DNA of 64,000 nucleotides from Marinobacter sp. LA51 (GTDB lineage: Bacteria; Pseudomonadota; Gammaproteobacteria; Pseudomonadales; Oleiphilaceae). The stretch is from contig NZ_AP028070.1 of the NCBI RefSeq assembly GCF_030297175.1, forward strand, positions 2,294,001 through 2,358,000, given 5' to 3'. Below are positions 19,555 through 30,012 of the stretch, piece by piece. Under the pieces are notes generated by a model that was not told the origin of the DNA, did not search any database, and saw only the letters and a program-made list of their open reading frames with translations. Each line of letters starts with the position of its first letter. Position 1 is the stretch's first letter. The translations under genes and the position numbers were made by a program.

Positions 19555-19605
19555 GAGCCCTTGGTATTGGCTGCTTCACGGCGAAACAGTTATACCAACG
19601 GGCTC
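19555..19605 (-). other. Long stable hairpin in the lon-hupB gap
   Basis: GAGCCC and TTGGTAT (19555-19567) pair with ATACCAA, one bulged C, and GGGCTC (19592-19605), giving a 13-pair stem. No T tract follows on the minus strand. It may be the lon 3' end structure or part of the hupB leader. The gap 19396-19633 holds no other feature I can name. Confidence 0.5.
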
Positions 19606-19633
19606 TCTGGCATGTCAACAACTCATCAAGGCT

Positions 19634-22051
19634 TTAATGTGTATTTATGCGCTCTGCGGCGTCGCCATCGTCGTCACGGGGCTTGCCTGAACCCGCTTCT
19701 GAGGACTCATCTGTAGTGCGTGGCTCCGGCGGATACGCCAGGGCAATGTCCAACACTTCATCGATCCATTTGACCGGATGAATCTCGAGCGATTCCTTGA
19801 TGTTGTCCGGTATCTCCTTGAGATCTCGAACATTTTCATCTGGGATCAAAACCGTCTTGATACCGCCGCGATGGGCCGCCAGGAGTTTTTCCTTAAGTCC
19901 GCCAATGGGCAGAACCCGACCCCGCAGGGTGATCTCACCGGTCATTGCGACATCCGCACGAACCGGAATTTTGGTCAGTGAAGAAACCAGCGCAGTGCAC
20001 ATGCCAATACCGGCACTTGGACCGTCTTTTGGCGTTGCACCCTCAGGAACGTGAACGTGCAGATCGTGTTTCTCATGGAAATCGTCGGCAATTCCAAGCC
20101 CGGGAGCGCGACTGCGAACCACAGTCAAAGCCGTTTGAATGGACTCCTGCATGACATCGCCCAGGGAACCGGTCTTGACCACGCGACCTTTACCCGGTGT
20201 CAGTGCGCACTCGATGGTCAGCAATTCGCCACCCACTTGGGTCCAAGCCAGGCCAGTAACCTGGCCGATCTGGTTCTTCTCTTCCGCCAGGCCGTACTTG
20301 AACTTCTTCACACCGGAGTAATCCTCCAGCATGTCCGGCTGTAGCGTCACAGAGGCCTTATCATTGGCTTCAACGTGCTCACGCACCACCTTACGGCAAA
20401 TCTTGGCGATCTCGCGCTCCAGGCCCCGTACGCCCGCCTCACGGGTGTAGTAACGAATCAGGTCCCGAAGGGTTTCCTCTGGAATCACCAGTTCGTCCTT
20501 GCGCAGGCCGTTGGCCTTGATCTGCTTGGGAAGCAGGTAACGCAACGCGATATTAACCTTCTCTTCCTCGGTGTAACCCGGGATACGGATAATTTCCATC
20601 CGGTCCAGCAGGGCCGGCGGAATATCCATGGAGTTTGAGGTGCACACGAACATCACGTCGGACAGGTCGTAGTCGACCTCCAGGTAATGGTCGTTAAACG
20701 TGTGGTTCTGCTCCGGGTCCAGCACTTCCAGCAATGCTGAGGCCGGATCACCTCGATGGTCCATACCCATCTTGTCGATTTCATCGAACAGGAATAGCGG
20801 GTTTTTTACGCCCACTTTGGACAGCTTCTGTAGAAGCTTACCCGGCAGTGCGCCAATGTAGGTCTTACGGTGGCCGCGAATCTCTGCTTCGTCGCGCACA
20901 CCACCGAGTGCCATCCGGGTGTACTTCCGGTTGGTGGCCCGGGCGATGGACTGACCCAGCGAGGTCTTACCAACACCGGGAGGGCCTACCAGGCACAGCA
21001 CCGGACCTTTCACCTTCTTGACCCGGCTTTGTACCGCCAGGTATTCAAGAATTCGCTTCTTGACCTCATCCAGGCCGTAGTGATCGCGGTCGAGAATCTC
21101 ACGGGCCTTTTCGATGTCGTGGCGAACACGGCTGCGCTTTTTCCAGGGAATTGCCAACATCCAGTCGATGTAGCCACGCACCACCGTTGCCTCGGCGGAC
21201 ATCGGGGACATCATTTTGAGCTTGTTCAGTTCCGCCTCGGTCTTTTTACGGGCTTCTTCCGGCAGACCGGCTTCCTCAAGCTTCTGCTCGAGTTCTTCAA
21301 AATCGTTGTTGCCTTCGCCGAGCTGACCCATTTCTTTCTGAATGGCCTTCATCTGCTCGTTCAGGTAGTACTCGCGCTGGCTGCGCTCCATCTGCTTCTT
21401 GACGCGACCGCGAATGCGCTTCTCGACTTCAATCAAGTCGATTTCACCGTCCAACTTGCCTAGCAGCAGGTCGACCCGCTTGCGCACATCCAGGGCTTCC
21501 AACAGCTCCTGCTTCTCCGGGATCCGCATTTCCAGGTGCGCGGCCATGGTATCGGCCAGGCGCTCCAGATCTTCGATGCCGGTGAGCGCGTTGGATACTT
21601 CTGAAGGCACTTTCTTGGACAGTTTTACGTACTTTTCAAACTCGTCCATCAGGGTCTTGATGAGCACGTCCTGTTCGCGCTCAGGCAGCCCTTCCTCATC
21701 CATTAACGTAGCGCCACCAGACAGGTATTCACCTTCGGTGATGTCGCTGATGGTGGCCCGGGCATTACCTTCGACCAGCACCTTTACGGTGCCGTCGGGC
21801 AGCCGGAGCATCTGCAGGACCGTTGCCAGCGTCCCCATGTCAAACACATCAGCGGGGCCCGGCTCGTCGGTAGAGGCGTCACGCTGAGCAACCAGGAGGA
21901 TTTCCTTACTGCCTTCCATCGCGGCTTCAAGGGCCTGGATGGATTTCTCTCGGCCCACAAACAGCGGGACCACCATGTGCGGGAACACCACCACATCACG
22001 CAACGGCAGCAACGGGTAGTCTTGCACAGTATTTTCGGGTATCCGGGTCAT
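19634..22051 (-). CDS. lon: ATP-dependent protease Lon
   Basis: Cytoplasmic AAA+ serine protease that degrades misfolded and regulatory proteins. It has 805 residues (family about 780-815). The N-terminal LON substrate domain ([20 protein letters not shown]) leads into a helical region, the Walker A motif GPPGVGKTS near residue 356, Walker [10 protein letters not shown], and the protease domain. The catalytic Ser is in PKDGPSAG (about residue 679) and the Lys in [10 protein letters not shown] (about 722). Order tig-clpP-clpX-lon-hupB-ppiD is conserved. A possible heat-shock promoter lies upstream. Confidence 0.97.
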   Translation of the reverse strand: MTRIPENTVQDYPLLPLRDVVVFPHMVVPLFVGREKSIQALEAAMEGSKEILLVAQRDASTDEPGPADVFDMGTLATVLQMLRLPDGTVKVLVEGNARATISDITEGEYLSGGATLMDEEGLPEREQDVLIKTLMDEFEKYVKLSKKVPSEVSNALTGIEDLERLADTMAAHLEMRIPEKQELLEALDVRKRVDLLLGKLDGEIDLIEVEKRIRGRVKKQMERSQREYYLNEQMKAIQKEMGQLGEGNNDFEELEQKLEEAGLPEEARKKTEAELNKLKMMSPMSAEATVVRGYIDWMLAIPWKKRSRVRHDIEKAREILDRDHYGLDEVKKRILEYLAVQSRVKKVKGPVLCLVGPPGVGKTSLGQSIARATNRKYTRMALGGVRDEAEIRGHRKTYIGALPGKLLQKLSKVGVKNPLFLFDEIDKMGMDHRGDPASALLEVLDPEQNHTFNDHYLEVDYDLSDVMFVCTSNSMDIPPALLDRMEIIRIPGYTEEEKVNIALRYLLPKQIKANGLRKDELVIPEETLRDLIRYYTREAGVRGLEREIAKICRKVVREHVEANDKASVTLQPDMLEDYSGVKKFKYGLAEEKNQIGQVTGLAWTQVGGELLTIECALTPGKGRVVKTGSLGDVMQESIQTALTVVRSRAPGLGIADDFHEKHDLHVHVPEGATPKDGPSAGIGMCTALVSSLTKIPVRADVAMTGEITLRGRVLPIGGLKEKLLAAHRGGIKTVLIPDENVRDLKEIPDNIKESLEIHPVKWIDEVLDIALAYPPEPRTTDESSEAGSGKPRDDDGDAAERINTH

Positions 22052-22093
22052 AGGGAATCCTCTGACGGTGTTTCTTTGAGCATATCACCCTTC

Positions 22094-22119
22094 ATTGGGG
22101 CGCCCGTAAAAAATGCAAT
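22094..22119 (-). promoter_or_regulatory. Weak candidate sigma-32 promoter for lon
   Basis: On the minus strand ATTGCAT is followed after 12 bases by CCCCAATG, compared with the heat-shock consensus CTTGAAA and CCCCATNT. The -10 half is good and the -35 half poor. lon is a heat-shock gene in related bacteria, which favours it. Confidence 0.3.
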
Positions 22120-22165
22120 CTCTTTACCATACGAAACAGACCGGGAAAACGGGGAAACAAAACGC

Positions 22166-22191
22166 AAAAAGGGGCGTTTCCGCCCCTTTTT
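22166..22191 (-). terminator. Terminator after clpX
   Basis: AAAAAGGGGCG (22166-22176) and CGCCCCTTTTT (22181-22191) form a perfect stem around TTTC. On the minus strand this ends in five T, 26 bases after the clpX stop. Confidence 0.85.
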
Positions 22192-22217
22192 GTTTTAACT
22201 CCCCGCCAAACGCCAGA

Positions 22218-23501
22218 TCAATCTTCCGGCACTGCCTTAGCGTGGTCGTTGCTTGCGTAAATCTTGAAGGGTTCTGAATCCCCATCGATCACGCTTTCGT
22301 CGATAACCACCTTGGCAACGTCATGCTCAGAAGGAATCTGATACATGGTATCCAGCAGCGTAGCCTCCATGATTGAGCGCAAACCACGGGCGCCGGTCTT
22401 GCGCTCCATGGCTTTACGTGCAACGGCCCGCAGGGCGTCTTCACGGAAGTCGAGCTCGACCCCTTCCATATCAAACAGCTTCTGGTACTGCTTGGTGAGC
22501 GCGTTCTTCGGCTCGGTCAGGATCTGTACCAGCGCAGGCTCGTCCAGCTCGGTCAAGGTTGCCACCACCGGCAGACGACCTACAAACTCCGGAATCAGAC
22601 CAAACTTCACCAGATCCTCGGTTTCAACATCCTTGATGATGTCGCCGGTGCTCTTGGCGTCTTCCTGACTGACCACAGAGGCCGAGAAGCCAATGGAACT
22701 GCGCTCTGAACGTTCCTGGATCACCTTATCGAGGCCTGCAAAAGCGCCGCCGCAGATAAACAGGATATTGCCAGTGTCCACCTGCAGGAATTCCTGCTGC
22801 GGATGCTTGCGCCCGCCCTGAGGCGGAACCGAGGCCACTGTGCCCTCGATAAGCTTCAGCAGTGCCTGCTGAACACCTTCGCCTGAGACGTCCCGGGTAA
22901 TTGACGGGTTATCCGACTTCCGGGAAATCTTGTCGATCTCATCGATGTAGACAATACCGCGCTGGGCCTTGTCGACATCGTAATCGCACTTCTGCAGCAG
23001 TTTCTGGATGATGTTCTCAACGTCCTCACCCACATAGCCCGCTTCGGTCAGCGTTGTCGCATCGGCAATAGTGAACGGAACGTTCAGCATCCGGGCCAGA
23101 GTCTCGGCCAACAGGGTCTTACCACTACCGGTAGGGCCGATCAGCAGGATGTTGCTCTTACCAAGCTCAACATCAGCTTTGCCTTCACCGTAACGCAGGC
23201 GTTTGTAGTGGTTATAGACCGCTACTGAAAGCACCACCTTGGCGCGATCCTGGCCGATGACGTATTCGTTCAGCGTGTCTCGTATCTCTGCGGGTGTCGG
23301 GAGCCGGTCGCTAGCCTCTTCCTGGGAATTCTCCTGAATTTCCTCACGAATGATGTCATTGCACAGGTCAACACACTCGTCGCAGATGAACACCGAGGGC
23401 CCTGCAATAAGCTTGCGGACTTCATGCTGGCTCTTTCCGCAAAACGAGCAGTAGAGCAACTTGCCGTTATCGTCGCCTCTGCCGTTTCTTTCATCTGCCA
23501 T
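22218..23501 (-). CDS. clpX: ATP-dependent Clp protease ATPase subunit ClpX
   Basis: AAA+ unfoldase that feeds tagged substrates to ClpP. The 427-residue protein begins with the zinc-binding domain ([18 protein letters not shown], then ICDECVDLC), then Walker [16 protein letters not shown] and Walker [14 protein letters not shown]. The ClpP-contact loop region and sensor 2 follow. It is 76 bases downstream of clpP and is probably cotranscribed with it. Confidence 0.97.
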   Translation of the reverse strand: MADERNGRGDDNGKLLYCSFCGKSQHEVRKLIAGPSVFICDECVDLCNDIIREEIQENSQEEASDRLPTPAEIRDTLNEYVIGQDRAKVVLSVAVYNHYKRLRYGEGKADVELGKSNILLIGPTGSGKTLLAETLARMLNVPFTIADATTLTEAGYVGEDVENIIQKLLQKCDYDVDKAQRGIVYIDEIDKISRKSDNPSITRDVSGEGVQQALLKLIEGTVASVPPQGGRKHPQQEFLQVDTGNILFICGGAFAGLDKVIQERSERSSIGFSASVVSQEDAKSTGDIIKDVETEDLVKFGLIPEFVGRLPVVATLTELDEPALVQILTEPKNALTKQYQKLFDMEGVELDFREDALRAVARKAMERKTGARGLRSIMEATLLDTMYQIPSEHDVAKVVIDESVIDGDSEPFKIYASNDHAKAVPED

Positions 23502-23577
23502 TGAAATACCTCTGATCTTGGTTAGCCGGCGTTACTGGCTACTACGCCGGCCAAGAATGATGCGATTACTTCCAGTA

Positions 23578-24213
23578 TTATTTATTCGGGACGCGCTTAT
23601 CAAGTATAGAATCAATCAGCCCATACTCTTTCGCCTGGGTCGGATCCATGAAATTGTCACGATCCGTGTCCTTGGCGATGGTGTCCAGATCCTGGCCGGT
23701 GTGGTGCGCCAGGATTGAGTTCAGGGTGTGACGGATCTTGAGAATTTCACGAGTGTGAATCTCAATATCGGTCGCCTGACCCTGGTAACCACCCAGCGGC
23801 TGGTGAATCATCACCCGCGAATTGGGCAGGCAGGCACGCTTGCCTTCAGCACCACCGGCCAGCAAGAACGCACCCATGCTGGCAGCCTGGCCGACACACA
23901 GGGTCGCCACGTCCGGTTTGATAAACTGCATGGTGTCGTAGATCGACATACCTGCAGTTACTGAGCCACCCGGGCTGTTGATGTACAGGTGAATATCCTT
24001 GTCCGGATTTTCGGACTCCAGGAACAGCAGCTGGGCGACGATCAGATTGGCCATGTGATCTTCAACCGGGCCAACCAGGAAGATCACCCGTTCTTTGAGC
24101 AGACGGGAATAGATATCGAAGGAGCGCTCGCCCCTCGCGGTCTGTTCAATAACGATCGGCACCAGGCCGGAATTGGTTACCATTGCGGGACCGTCAATTG
24201 GTTTCTGCGTCAT
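23578..24213 (-). CDS. clpP: ATP-dependent Clp protease proteolytic subunit
   Basis: Serine peptidase that forms the two-ring chamber partnered by ClpX or ClpA. The 211-residue protein shows the triad: Ser in GQAASMGAF, His in MIHQPLGG, and Asp in [19 protein letters not shown] is the oxyanion region. The first ~15 residues are a probable propeptide. It lies between tig and clpX. Confidence 0.96.
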   Translation of the reverse strand: MTQKPIDGPAMVTNSGLVPIVIEQTARGERSFDIYSRLLKERVIFLVGPVEDHMANLIVAQLLFLESENPDKDIHLYINSPGGSVTAGMSIYDTMQFIKPDVATLCVGQAASMGAFLLAGGAEGKRACLPNSRVMIHQPLGGYQGQATDIEIHTREILKIRHTLNSILAHHTGQDLDTIAKDTDRDNFMDPTQAKEYGLIDSILDKRVPNK

Positions 24214-24315
24214 GTGCGCCTGAACTCCTTATGGACAATGGGACGTGGACTCGCGCCACGGTGTTCATCACAGGTGTTATTGCACTGCTTACTTTGCCAG
24301 CAGCCGCCCCAGATG

Positions 24316-24342
24316 AAAACAGCCGGACAAGCCGGCTGTTTT
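24316..24342 (-). terminator. Hairpin between tig and clpP
   Basis: AAAACAGCCGG (24316-24326) pairs perfectly with CCGGCTGTTTT (24332-24342). On the minus strand it ends in TTTT shortly after tig. It probably ends or attenuates tig transcripts, giving clpPX its own promoter in 24214-24315. Confidence 0.7.
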
Positions 24343-24388
24343 CTGGGGTCGACCAACAGGGCCGGAACCAGCTCCGACCCTTACCGGA

Positions 24389-25693
24389 TCAGCGCTGCTG
24401 CTGTCCAGCCTGAACGGCCTCTTCGTACTTAACCTTCTTCTCTTTAACCTTGGCCTGTTCCAGCACCAGGTCAACAACAGCATCTTCCAGCACAGAAGAT
24501 TCGATCTGCGACTTCTGCTCCGGGTTGCTGTTGAAGTGAGCAACAACTTCCTCAGGCTGTTCATACGTAGACGCGATCTCTTGGATCTTTTCATCTACCT
24601 TGGCCTGATCCGCCTTCAGGTCGTTCTTCTTGACCACTTCCTGGAACAACAGGCCGGTCTTAACGCGACGCTCAGCCTGCTCCTGGAAAATTTCCTTCGG
24701 CAGCTGCTGGAAATCTACCTGGCCGCCGAAACGCTGTACCGCGTCCTGACGCAGGCGATCGATTTCCTGGTCAACCAAGGCAGTCGGCACGTCCAGCTCG
24801 GTGCTTTCCAGCAGGCCATCAACAACGTCATTCTTGACCTTGTTGGAAACTGCCTGCTTCAGCTCCCGCTCCATGTTCTTCTTCACTTCCTCACGGAACG
24901 CGGCTTCGTCGTCAGCTTCGATGCCAAACTTCTTGAAGAACTCGGTGTCCAGTTCTGGCAGCTGCGGCTCTTCAACCTTATGAATCTTGATCTCGAACTT
25001 GGCCGGTTTACCCGCCAGTTCTTCGTTGTGGTAATCCTCGGGGAAGGTCACTTCAATTTCCATGTCCTCGCCGGCTTTACCACCCTGGACTGCTTTCTCG
25101 AAGCCCGGGATCATCTGACCAGAACCCAGGGTCAGTCGGTGGCCTTCAGCGGCACCGCCCTCGAACTCTTCACCGTCGATGGTGCCCTTGAAATCAATGG
25201 TCAGCACGTCCTTGTTCTTGGACTTGCGCTTGACTTCCTTCATGGTGGCCTGCTGACGACGCAGGTTATCGATCATGTTGTCGATATCCTTGTCAGCGAT
25301 ATCGGACGTCAGCTTCTCAACAGAGATCTTGCTCAGGTCACCCAGTTCGATTTCCGGCAGCACTTCGAAGATGGCAACGAACTCAAGGTCTTTGCCCTCT
25401 TCCATGGTCTTTGGCTCAAACTTCGGCCAGCCCGCAGGGTTAATGTCTTGCTCCTGCAGTGCCTTAACGTACTGGTCGCGCATCACCTCGCCCACGATTT
25501 CCTGGCGGACGCTGTCACCGAAACGACGCTTAACCACCTTCATGGGCACCTTGCCCGGGCGGAAACCATTCAGGCGTACGGTACGCGCAGTTTCCTGCAG
25601 GCGCTTCTGAACCGCCTGGTCAATTTCCTGGGCGGGCACACCAATCGTCATGCGACGTTCGATGTTGGAGGTCGTTTCAACAGACACTTGCAT
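24389..25693 (-). CDS. tig: Trigger factor
   Basis: Ribosome-bound chaperone and peptidyl-prolyl isomerase. The 434-residue protein starts MQVSVETTSNIERRMTIGVP and contains the ribosome-docking motif FRPGKVPMKVVKRRFG (about residues 44-59). An FKBP-type domain lies near residues 155-245 (VLTIDFKGTIDGEEFEGG), followed by the C-terminal arm domain. First of the conserved tig-clpP-clpX-lon string, downstream of a tRNA operon. Confidence 0.96.
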   Translation of the reverse strand: MQVSVETTSNIERRMTIGVPAQEIDQAVQKRLQETARTVRLNGFRPGKVPMKVVKRRFGDSVRQEIVGEVMRDQYVKALQEQDINPAGWPKFEPKTMEEGKDLEFVAIFEVLPEIELGDLSKISVEKLTSDIADKDIDNMIDNLRRQQATMKEVKRKSKNKDVLTIDFKGTIDGEEFEGGAAEGHRLTLGSGQMIPGFEKAVQGGKAGEDMEIEVTFPEDYHNEELAGKPAKFEIKIHKVEEPQLPELDTEFFKKFGIEADDEAAFREEVKKNMERELKQAVSNKVKNDVVDGLLESTELDVPTALVDQEIDRLRQDAVQRFGGQVDFQQLPKEIFQEQAERRVKTGLLFQEVVKKNDLKADQAKVDEKIQEIASTYEQPEEVVAHFNSNPEQKSQIESSVLEDAVVDLVLEQAKVKEKKVKYEEAVQAGQQQR

Positions 25694-25960
25694 GGAAGAT
25701 CCTCAAATTACAGGTTCAGTATGTGGATGAAATCAAACTCGAAAACCAGCTTTCAGGCTTATCCTGAAAACAGGCCGAAAATTAAAAGGCGATAGTTTAT
25801 CACGGTTTGCCCCGGGGAGAGAATCACCCGTTGTGGCGCTACGGAGTTCGTCAGCAGACCGCGCTCGCGTTAGTTAGAGAAAGTGGGGATAAAAACTGAA
25901 AAAGAAAGGGGGCGCCGATGGATTCTTGTAAATACGGGCGCCAGGAAACGAATCACCCAT
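25694..25960. other. tig upstream region without a gene
   Basis: No coding frame here is convincing. It should contain the tig promoter and 5' leader. TTTCAGG (25751-25757) and CCTGAAA (25763-25769) form a small perfect hairpin in the probable tig leader, and GGGCGCC occurs twice (25910-25942). I could not pick a confident promoter. Confidence 0.5.
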
Positions 25961-25993
25961 AAAAAAAGCCTCTTAGATCATCTCTAAGAGGCT
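25961..25993 (-). terminator. Terminator of the tRNA operon
   Basis: AGCCTCTTAGA (25967-25977) pairs perfectly with TCTAAGAGGCT (25983-25993), ending in seven T on the minus strand. It lies nine bases past tRNA-Leu. Confidence 0.9.
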
Positions 25994-26001
25994 TTTAAAG
26001 T

Positions 26002-26086
26002 TGGTGCGGGTGGAGGGACTTGAACCCCCACTCCTCTCGGAACCAGAACCTAAATCTGGCGCGTCTACCAGTTCCGCCACACCCGC
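26002..26086 (-). tRNA. tRNA-Leu (anticodon UAG)
   Basis: The 85-base cloverleaf starts GCGGGTG and ends CACCCGC plus A and an encoded CCA. The anticodon stem CCAGA/TCTGG encloses TTTAGGT, giving UAG. The variable arm is long, as in tRNA-Leu, and GTTCAAGTC is the T loop. Last gene of the Pro-Arg-His-Leu operon. Confidence 0.95.
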
Positions 26087-26215
26087 ATAACTTTTAAAAC
26101 TGTGTGCGCTCAGCGCTTTCGCAGCCTGAACCACCACGTTCTCGCCTTAAAGCCCACTGCTGACCGCATCAGCTATAGTGAAGACTCTCATCAAAGCGGG
26201 AAACAAAAAGAAAAT

Positions 26216-26292
26216 TGGGGTGGACGAAGGGGATCGAACCCTCGACCGCAGGAGTCACAATCCTGAGCTCTACCAACTGAGCTACGCCCACC
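26216..26292 (-). tRNA. tRNA-His (anticodon GUG)
   Basis: The acceptor stem GTGGGCG pairs with CGTCCAC. The preceding G at 26292 is the His-specific G-1 opposite C73, and CCA is encoded. The anticodon loop TTGTGAC gives GUG. It lies between tRNA-Arg and tRNA-Leu. Confidence 0.95.
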
Positions 26293-26395
26293 ACAAAAGG
26301 ACTTACTTTCTAGAAACTTCCAGCGCTAGAGATCAGCAACCAGATAGTCAACTTTGCTGCTTACGGTCGCTCCGGCGCGGACCACCAAAATATAA

Positions 26396-26472
26396 TGGCG
26401 CGCCCGGCAGGACTCGAACCTGCGACCACCCGCTTAGAAGGCGGGTGCTCTATCCAGCTGAGCTACGGGCGC
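26396..26472 (-). tRNA. tRNA-Arg (anticodon UCU)
   Basis: The 77-base cloverleaf starts GCGCCCG and ends CGGGCGC plus G and an encoded CCA. The anticodon loop CTTCTAA gives UCU. D arm GCTCAGCTGGATAGAGC and T loop GTTCGAGTC are normal. Confidence 0.95.
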
Positions 26473-26505
26473 TTAACCGTTCGCCCACCTGAACATCCAG
26501 AAAAG

Positions 26506-26582
26506 TGGTCGGGGTAGAGAGATTCGAACTCCCGACATCCTGCTCCCAAAGCAGGCGCGCTACCAGACTGCGCTATACCCCG
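26506..26582 (-). tRNA. tRNA-Pro (anticodon UGG)
   Basis: The acceptor stem CGGGGTA pairs with TACCCCG, followed by A and an encoded CCA. The anticodon loop TTTGGGA gives UGG. First gene of the tRNA operon, about 34 bases after the predicted transcription start. Confidence 0.95.
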
Positions 26583-26622
26583 TCTGAACTGAACAACAAG
26601 TGCATCAGCAAAGTTGGCGCGC

Positions 26623-26651
26623 ATATTACCGGCGCCAATCGACTCCGTCAA
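26623..26651 (-). promoter_or_regulatory. Sigma-70 promoter of the tRNA operon
   Basis: On the minus strand TTGACG (-35) and TAATAT (-10) are spaced by exactly 17 bases. The GC-only GCGCGCC that follows is a discriminator typical of stringently controlled stable-RNA promoters. AT-rich sequence upstream (26652-26690) could act as an UP element. Confidence 0.82.
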
Positions 26652-26679
26652 CACGGATTTTAAAATTCGTCAAAATATC

Positions 26680-26817
26680 ATGTTTGGTAAAGACCTTACG
26701 GCGCCTGGAAAGTTCCGAAAGCCGCCGCCTACGCCCCGTCAATTGGAGTTCTGCCGGAAGCATGAGACAATGCTCGGCCTTCATTTCTCAACGCCCAAGC
26801 GACAAGACAAAACATGA
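26680..26817 (+). CDS. Possible 45-residue protein overlapping folD
   Basis: An ATG at 26680 opens 45 codons that end in TGA overlapping the folD start (ATGA). That suggests translational coupling. The product is basic and contains [20 protein letters not shown]. This loosely recalls the PPTxKQLxFAxKLAxxLGL motif at the C-terminus of several DNA-related proteins, here in truncated form. There is no good ribosome site before the ATG and the predicted -10-like TAAAAT is very close to it, so translation is uncertain. It may instead be folD leader sequence. Confidence 0.35.
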   Translation: MFGKDLTAPGKFRKPPPTPRQLEFCRKHETMLGLHFSTPKRQDKT

Positions 26818-27671
26818 GCGCCAAACTGATTAACGGAAAAGAAATCGCCGCCGGTGTCAGGCAGCAGGTTGCCGCCGGTGTAGAAGCTCGAACACAGCAG
26901 GGGCTTCGCGCGCCCGGTCTGGCCGTGGTCCTGGTCGGCGAAGATCCGGCCTCCCACGTCTATGTGGGCAACAAGCGCAAAGCCTGCGATCAGGCCGGCA
27001 TTCTCTCGCTGTCCTATGATCTGCCCGCAGACACGTCCCAGGAAGCCCTGGAAGCTCTCATTGATGAGCTGAATGAAAACCCGACCGTGGATGGCATTCT
27101 GGTGCAACTACCACTACCGGAGCATCTGGATGCCGACCCGATCCTGGTCAAAATCCGCCCGGACAAAGACGTGGACGGCTTCCACCCGTACAACATCGGC
27201 CGTTTAATGCAGCGTAAGCCGACGCTCAGGCCTTGTACGCCCGCAGGCATCATCACCCTACTGGACAGCATCAACACACCGTATAAGGGCCAGCACGCGG
27301 TCATCGTGGGCGCCTCCAACATTGTCGGCCGCCCCATGAGTATGGAACTGCTCCTGAAAGGCGCAACCACCACCGTCTGCCATCGCTTTACACCAAACCT
27401 GGAAAAATTCGTTGGTGAGGCGGACATCCTGATCGCGGCTGCCGGCAAACCCAACCTGATCAACGGGGAATGGGTAAAACCCGGCGCAACGGTCATCGAC
27501 GTGGGCATTAACCGCATGGACGACGGCAAACTGCGCGGAGATGTCGACTTTAACGCGGCGGCTGAGCGGGCAGCCTACATCACGCCGGTTCCGGGCGGTG
27601 TTGGACCAATGACCATCGCCACCCTGCTCCAGAACACACTGTACGCGGCTGACGTACTGCACAAGGACTGA
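26814..27671 (+). CDS. folD: Methylenetetrahydrofolate dehydrogenase / cyclohydrolase
   Basis: Bifunctional one-carbon enzyme that interconverts methylene-, methenyl- and formyl-tetrahydrofolate with NADP. The 285-residue protein has the catalytic Lys in [12 protein letters not shown] (about residue 56), [14 protein letters not shown], and the Rossmann motif [18 protein letters not shown]. The C-terminal signature is [16 protein letters not shown]. Downstream of the divergent tRNA operon and next to glcB. Confidence 0.96.
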   Translation: MSAKLINGKEIAAGVRQQVAAGVEARTQQGLRAPGLAVVLVGEDPASHVYVGNKRKACDQAGILSLSYDLPADTSQEALEALIDELNENPTVDGILVQLPLPEHLDADPILVKIRPDKDVDGFHPYNIGRLMQRKPTLRPCTPAGIITLLDSINTPYKGQHAVIVGASNIVGRPMSMELLLKGATTTVCHRFTPNLEKFVGEADILIAAAGKPNLINGEWVKPGATVIDVGINRMDDGKLRGDVDFNAAAERAAYITPVPGGVGPMTIATLLQNTLYAADVLHKD

Positions 27672-27719
27672 GCGGCCAAACGCTGAGACACACGTGCTGC
27701 GCCGCCAGTAAGCGGCCAT

Positions 27720-27749
27720 AAAAAAACCCCGCACCAGGCGGGGTTTTTT
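27720..27749. terminator. Bidirectional terminator between folD and glcB
   Basis: CCCCGC (27727-27732) pairs with GCGGGG (27738-27743) around ACCAG, flanked by seven A and six T. It serves the convergent folD and glcB. Confidence 0.9.
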
Positions 27750-27764
27750 GTGCCTACTCAGCGC

Positions 27765-29945
27765 TTACGCACCGTACTTGGCTTTCGCCTTCAGACGGTA
27801 GGCGTGCAGGAGCGGCTCGGTGTAACCATTCGGCTGCTCACGACCCTTGAGGACCAGATCCATCGCCGCCTGGAAGGCAACGCTGTCGTCAAAGTTCGGC
27901 GCCATGTTGCGGTAGGCCGGATCAGCAGCATTCTGCTTATCAACCACGGCAGCCATGCGCTTCATGGTTTCGTCGATCTGCGCCTCGGTGCAAACACCGT
28001 GGTACAACCAGTTGGTCAGCAGCTGTGAGGAGATCCGCAGCGTGGCGCGGTCTTCCATCAGCCCAACGTTATTGATATCGGGCACCTTGGAGCAACCAAC
28101 ACCGTGCTCAACCCAACGCACAACGTAACCCAGAATGCCCTGCGCGTTGTTGTCCAGCTCCTGCTGGATTTCGTCGGCAGACAGCGCACTCGGATCAGCC
28201 ATAACCGGTACGGTCAGGATGTCATCGATGTTCGCGCGGGCGCGGCTCTCGATGTCTTTCTGAACGTCGCTCACGCTGATCTGGTGGTAATGAGTTGCGT
28301 GCAGGGTGGCCGCAGTTGGCGACGGAACCCAGGCGGTATTCGCACCGGATTTCGGATGACCGATCTTGGCTTCGAGCATGCCAGCCATCAGATCCGGCAT
28401 GGCCCACATGCCTTTACCGATCTGCGCGACACCACGGAAACCGGTTTCGAGACCGATGTCCACGTTCCACTGCTCGTAGGCGTTAATCCAGGCCGCCTGC
28501 TTCATCTCGCCCTTGCGAATGAACGGTCCCAGCTCCATGGAGGTGTGCATCTCGTCACCAGTGCGGTCCAGGAAGCCAGTGTTGATGAATACCGCACGCT
28601 CTTTAGCCCCGTGGATACAGGCTTTCAGGTTGACGGTGGTACGACGCTCCTCGTCCATAATGCCCACTTTCAGGGTGAACTGAGGCAGACCCAGGGCATC
28701 TTCGACCCGGCCGAAGAATTCGTTGGTGAACGCCACTTCCTCCGGACCATGCATCTTGGGCTTAACGATGTACATGGAGCCCTTGGTGCTGTTCTGGAGG
28801 CTGCCGCCACCTTTCAGGTCGTGGATCGCGATCAAAGAAGTGATCAGACCATCCATCAGGCCTTCCGGCACTTCCTGGCCATCGCTCAGCAGCACGGCCG
28901 GGTTGGTCATCAGGTGACCAACGTTACGGATGAACATCAGGCTGCGGCCTTTCAGGCTCAGCTCACCACCCGCAGGTGCAGTGTAAGTGCGATCAGGATT
29001 CATCTTCCGGGTCAGCTGCTTGCCGCCCTTCTCGAAGGTTTCCTGCAGATCGCCCTTCATCAGGCCAAGCCAGTTGCGATAAGCCAGGGCCTTGTCGTCG
29101 GCGTCAACGGCGGCAACGGAATCTTCACAGTCCATGATGGTGGTCAGGGCCGACTCCATCAGCACGTCCTTGACGTGGGCGCCGTCGTCCTTACCAATCG
29201 GGTGGCTGGCATCGATCTGGATCTCGAAGTGCATGCCGTTCTTGACCAGCAGCACACCGGTGGGTGCGTCGGCAGCGCCGGTGTAACCGACAAAGCCAGA
29301 CTCGTCTTGCAGACCTGTGGACTCGCCGTTCTGCAGCTTGACGACCAGCTTGCCGCCCTCCACAGAGTACTTGGCAGCATCCTTGTGGCTTCCGGATGCC
29401 AGGGGAGCGGAGCTGTCCAGCAGCTTGCGGGCCCACTCAATAACCTTGGCACCACGCACCGGATTGTAGCCAGCACCCTTGTCCGCACCACCTTCTTCGG
29501 AGATGGCGTCGGTACCGTAGAGCGCGTCGTACAAGCTACCCCAACGGGCGTTGGCGGCGTTCAGCGCGAAACGGGCGTTCATGATCGGCACAACCAACTG
29601 CGGGCCCGCCATGGTGGCGACTTCCGGATCAACATTGGAGGTGGAGATCTTGAAATCCGCCGGTTCTTCGACCAGGTAGTCAATCTCCTTCAGGAAGGAC
29701 TTGTACTCGGCCATGTCCAGCTTCTGACCTTTGTGGTCACGGTTCCAGCTGTCCATTTTTTCCTGAATCGCATCACGCTTGACCAGCAGCTCGCGGTTAC
29801 GCGGGGCCAATTCGTTCACGATTTTGTCGAAGGCGGCCCAGAATTTATCTGCGTCGACACCGGTTCCCGGGATCGCTTCGTTGTTTACGAAATCATACAG
29901 ATTCTTCGCGACCTGAATGCCGCCGACTTGTACGCGTTCTGTCAT
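27765..29945 (-). CDS. glcB: Malate synthase G
   Basis: Condenses glyoxylate and acetyl-CoA to malate in the glyoxylate shunt or glycolate use. The 726-residue length fits the G isoform (about 723), not the shorter Ace[21 protein letters not shown] is the family N-terminus. [20 protein letters not shown] and [21 protein letters not shown] are characteristic, and [14 protein letters not shown] is near the end. The frame is open to 30182, but ATG 29945 with GAGG upstream matches the family. No isocitrate lyase or glycolate genes are nearby. It sits between folD and cysS, which are neighbours in Pseudomonas. Confidence 0.95.
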   Translation of the reverse strand: MTERVQVGGIQVAKNLYDFVNNEAIPGTGVDADKFWAAFDKIVNELAPRNRELLVKRDAIQEKMDSWNRDHKGQKLDMAEYKSFLKEIDYLVEEPADFKISTSNVDPEVATMAGPQLVVPIMNARFALNAANARWGSLYDALYGTDAISEEGGADKGAGYNPVRGAKVIEWARKLLDSSAPLASGSHKDAAKYSVEGGKLVVKLQNGESTGLQDESGFVGYTGAADAPTGVLLVKNGMHFEIQIDASHPIGKDDGAHVKDVLMESALTTIMDCEDSVAAVDADDKALAYRNWLGLMKGDLQETFEKGGKQLTRKMNPDRTYTAPAGGELSLKGRSLMFIRNVGHLMTNPAVLLSDGQEVPEGLMDGLITSLIAIHDLKGGGSLQNSTKGSMYIVKPKMHGPEEVAFTNEFFGRVEDALGLPQFTLKVGIMDEERRTTVNLKACIHGAKERAVFINTGFLDRTGDEMHTSMELGPFIRKGEMKQAAWINAYEQWNVDIGLETGFRGVAQIGKGMWAMPDLMAGMLEAKIGHPKSGANTAWVPSPTAATLHATHYHQISVSDVQKDIESRARANIDDILTVPVMADPSALSADEIQQELDNNAQGILGYVVRWVEHGVGCSKVPDINNVGLMEDRATLRISSQLLTNWLYHGVCTEAQIDETMKRMAAVVDKQNAADPAYRNMAPNFDDSVAFQAAMDLVLKGREQPNGYTEPLLHAYRLKAKAKYGA

Positions 29946-29979
29946 CGTTGTCTGCCTCAGTGGGTTACGTTTCCCGACT

Positions 29980-29997
29980 CCCCCTTCGTTGAGGGGG
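29980..29997. other. Short hairpin just upstream of glcB
   Basis: CCCCCT (29980-29985) pairs with AGGGGG (29992-29997) around a six-base loop. It lies in the probable glcB 5' leader, 35 bases from the ATG. Confidence 0.4.
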
Positions 29998-30012
29998 CAT
30001 TCTAATTTGAGC

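Noticed and set aside
26600..26833. A 77-codon GTG-initiated frame between tRNA-Pro and folD
   Set aside because: It starts next to the tRNA operon, overlaps its promoter, lacks a ribosome site and runs into folD in another frame.
28104..30005. A 633-codon open frame on the plus strand opposite glcB
   Set aside because: It is the mirror of malate synthase G, whose family motifs are complete on the minus strand. The plus-strand translation shows no recognisable domain and arises from codon bias.
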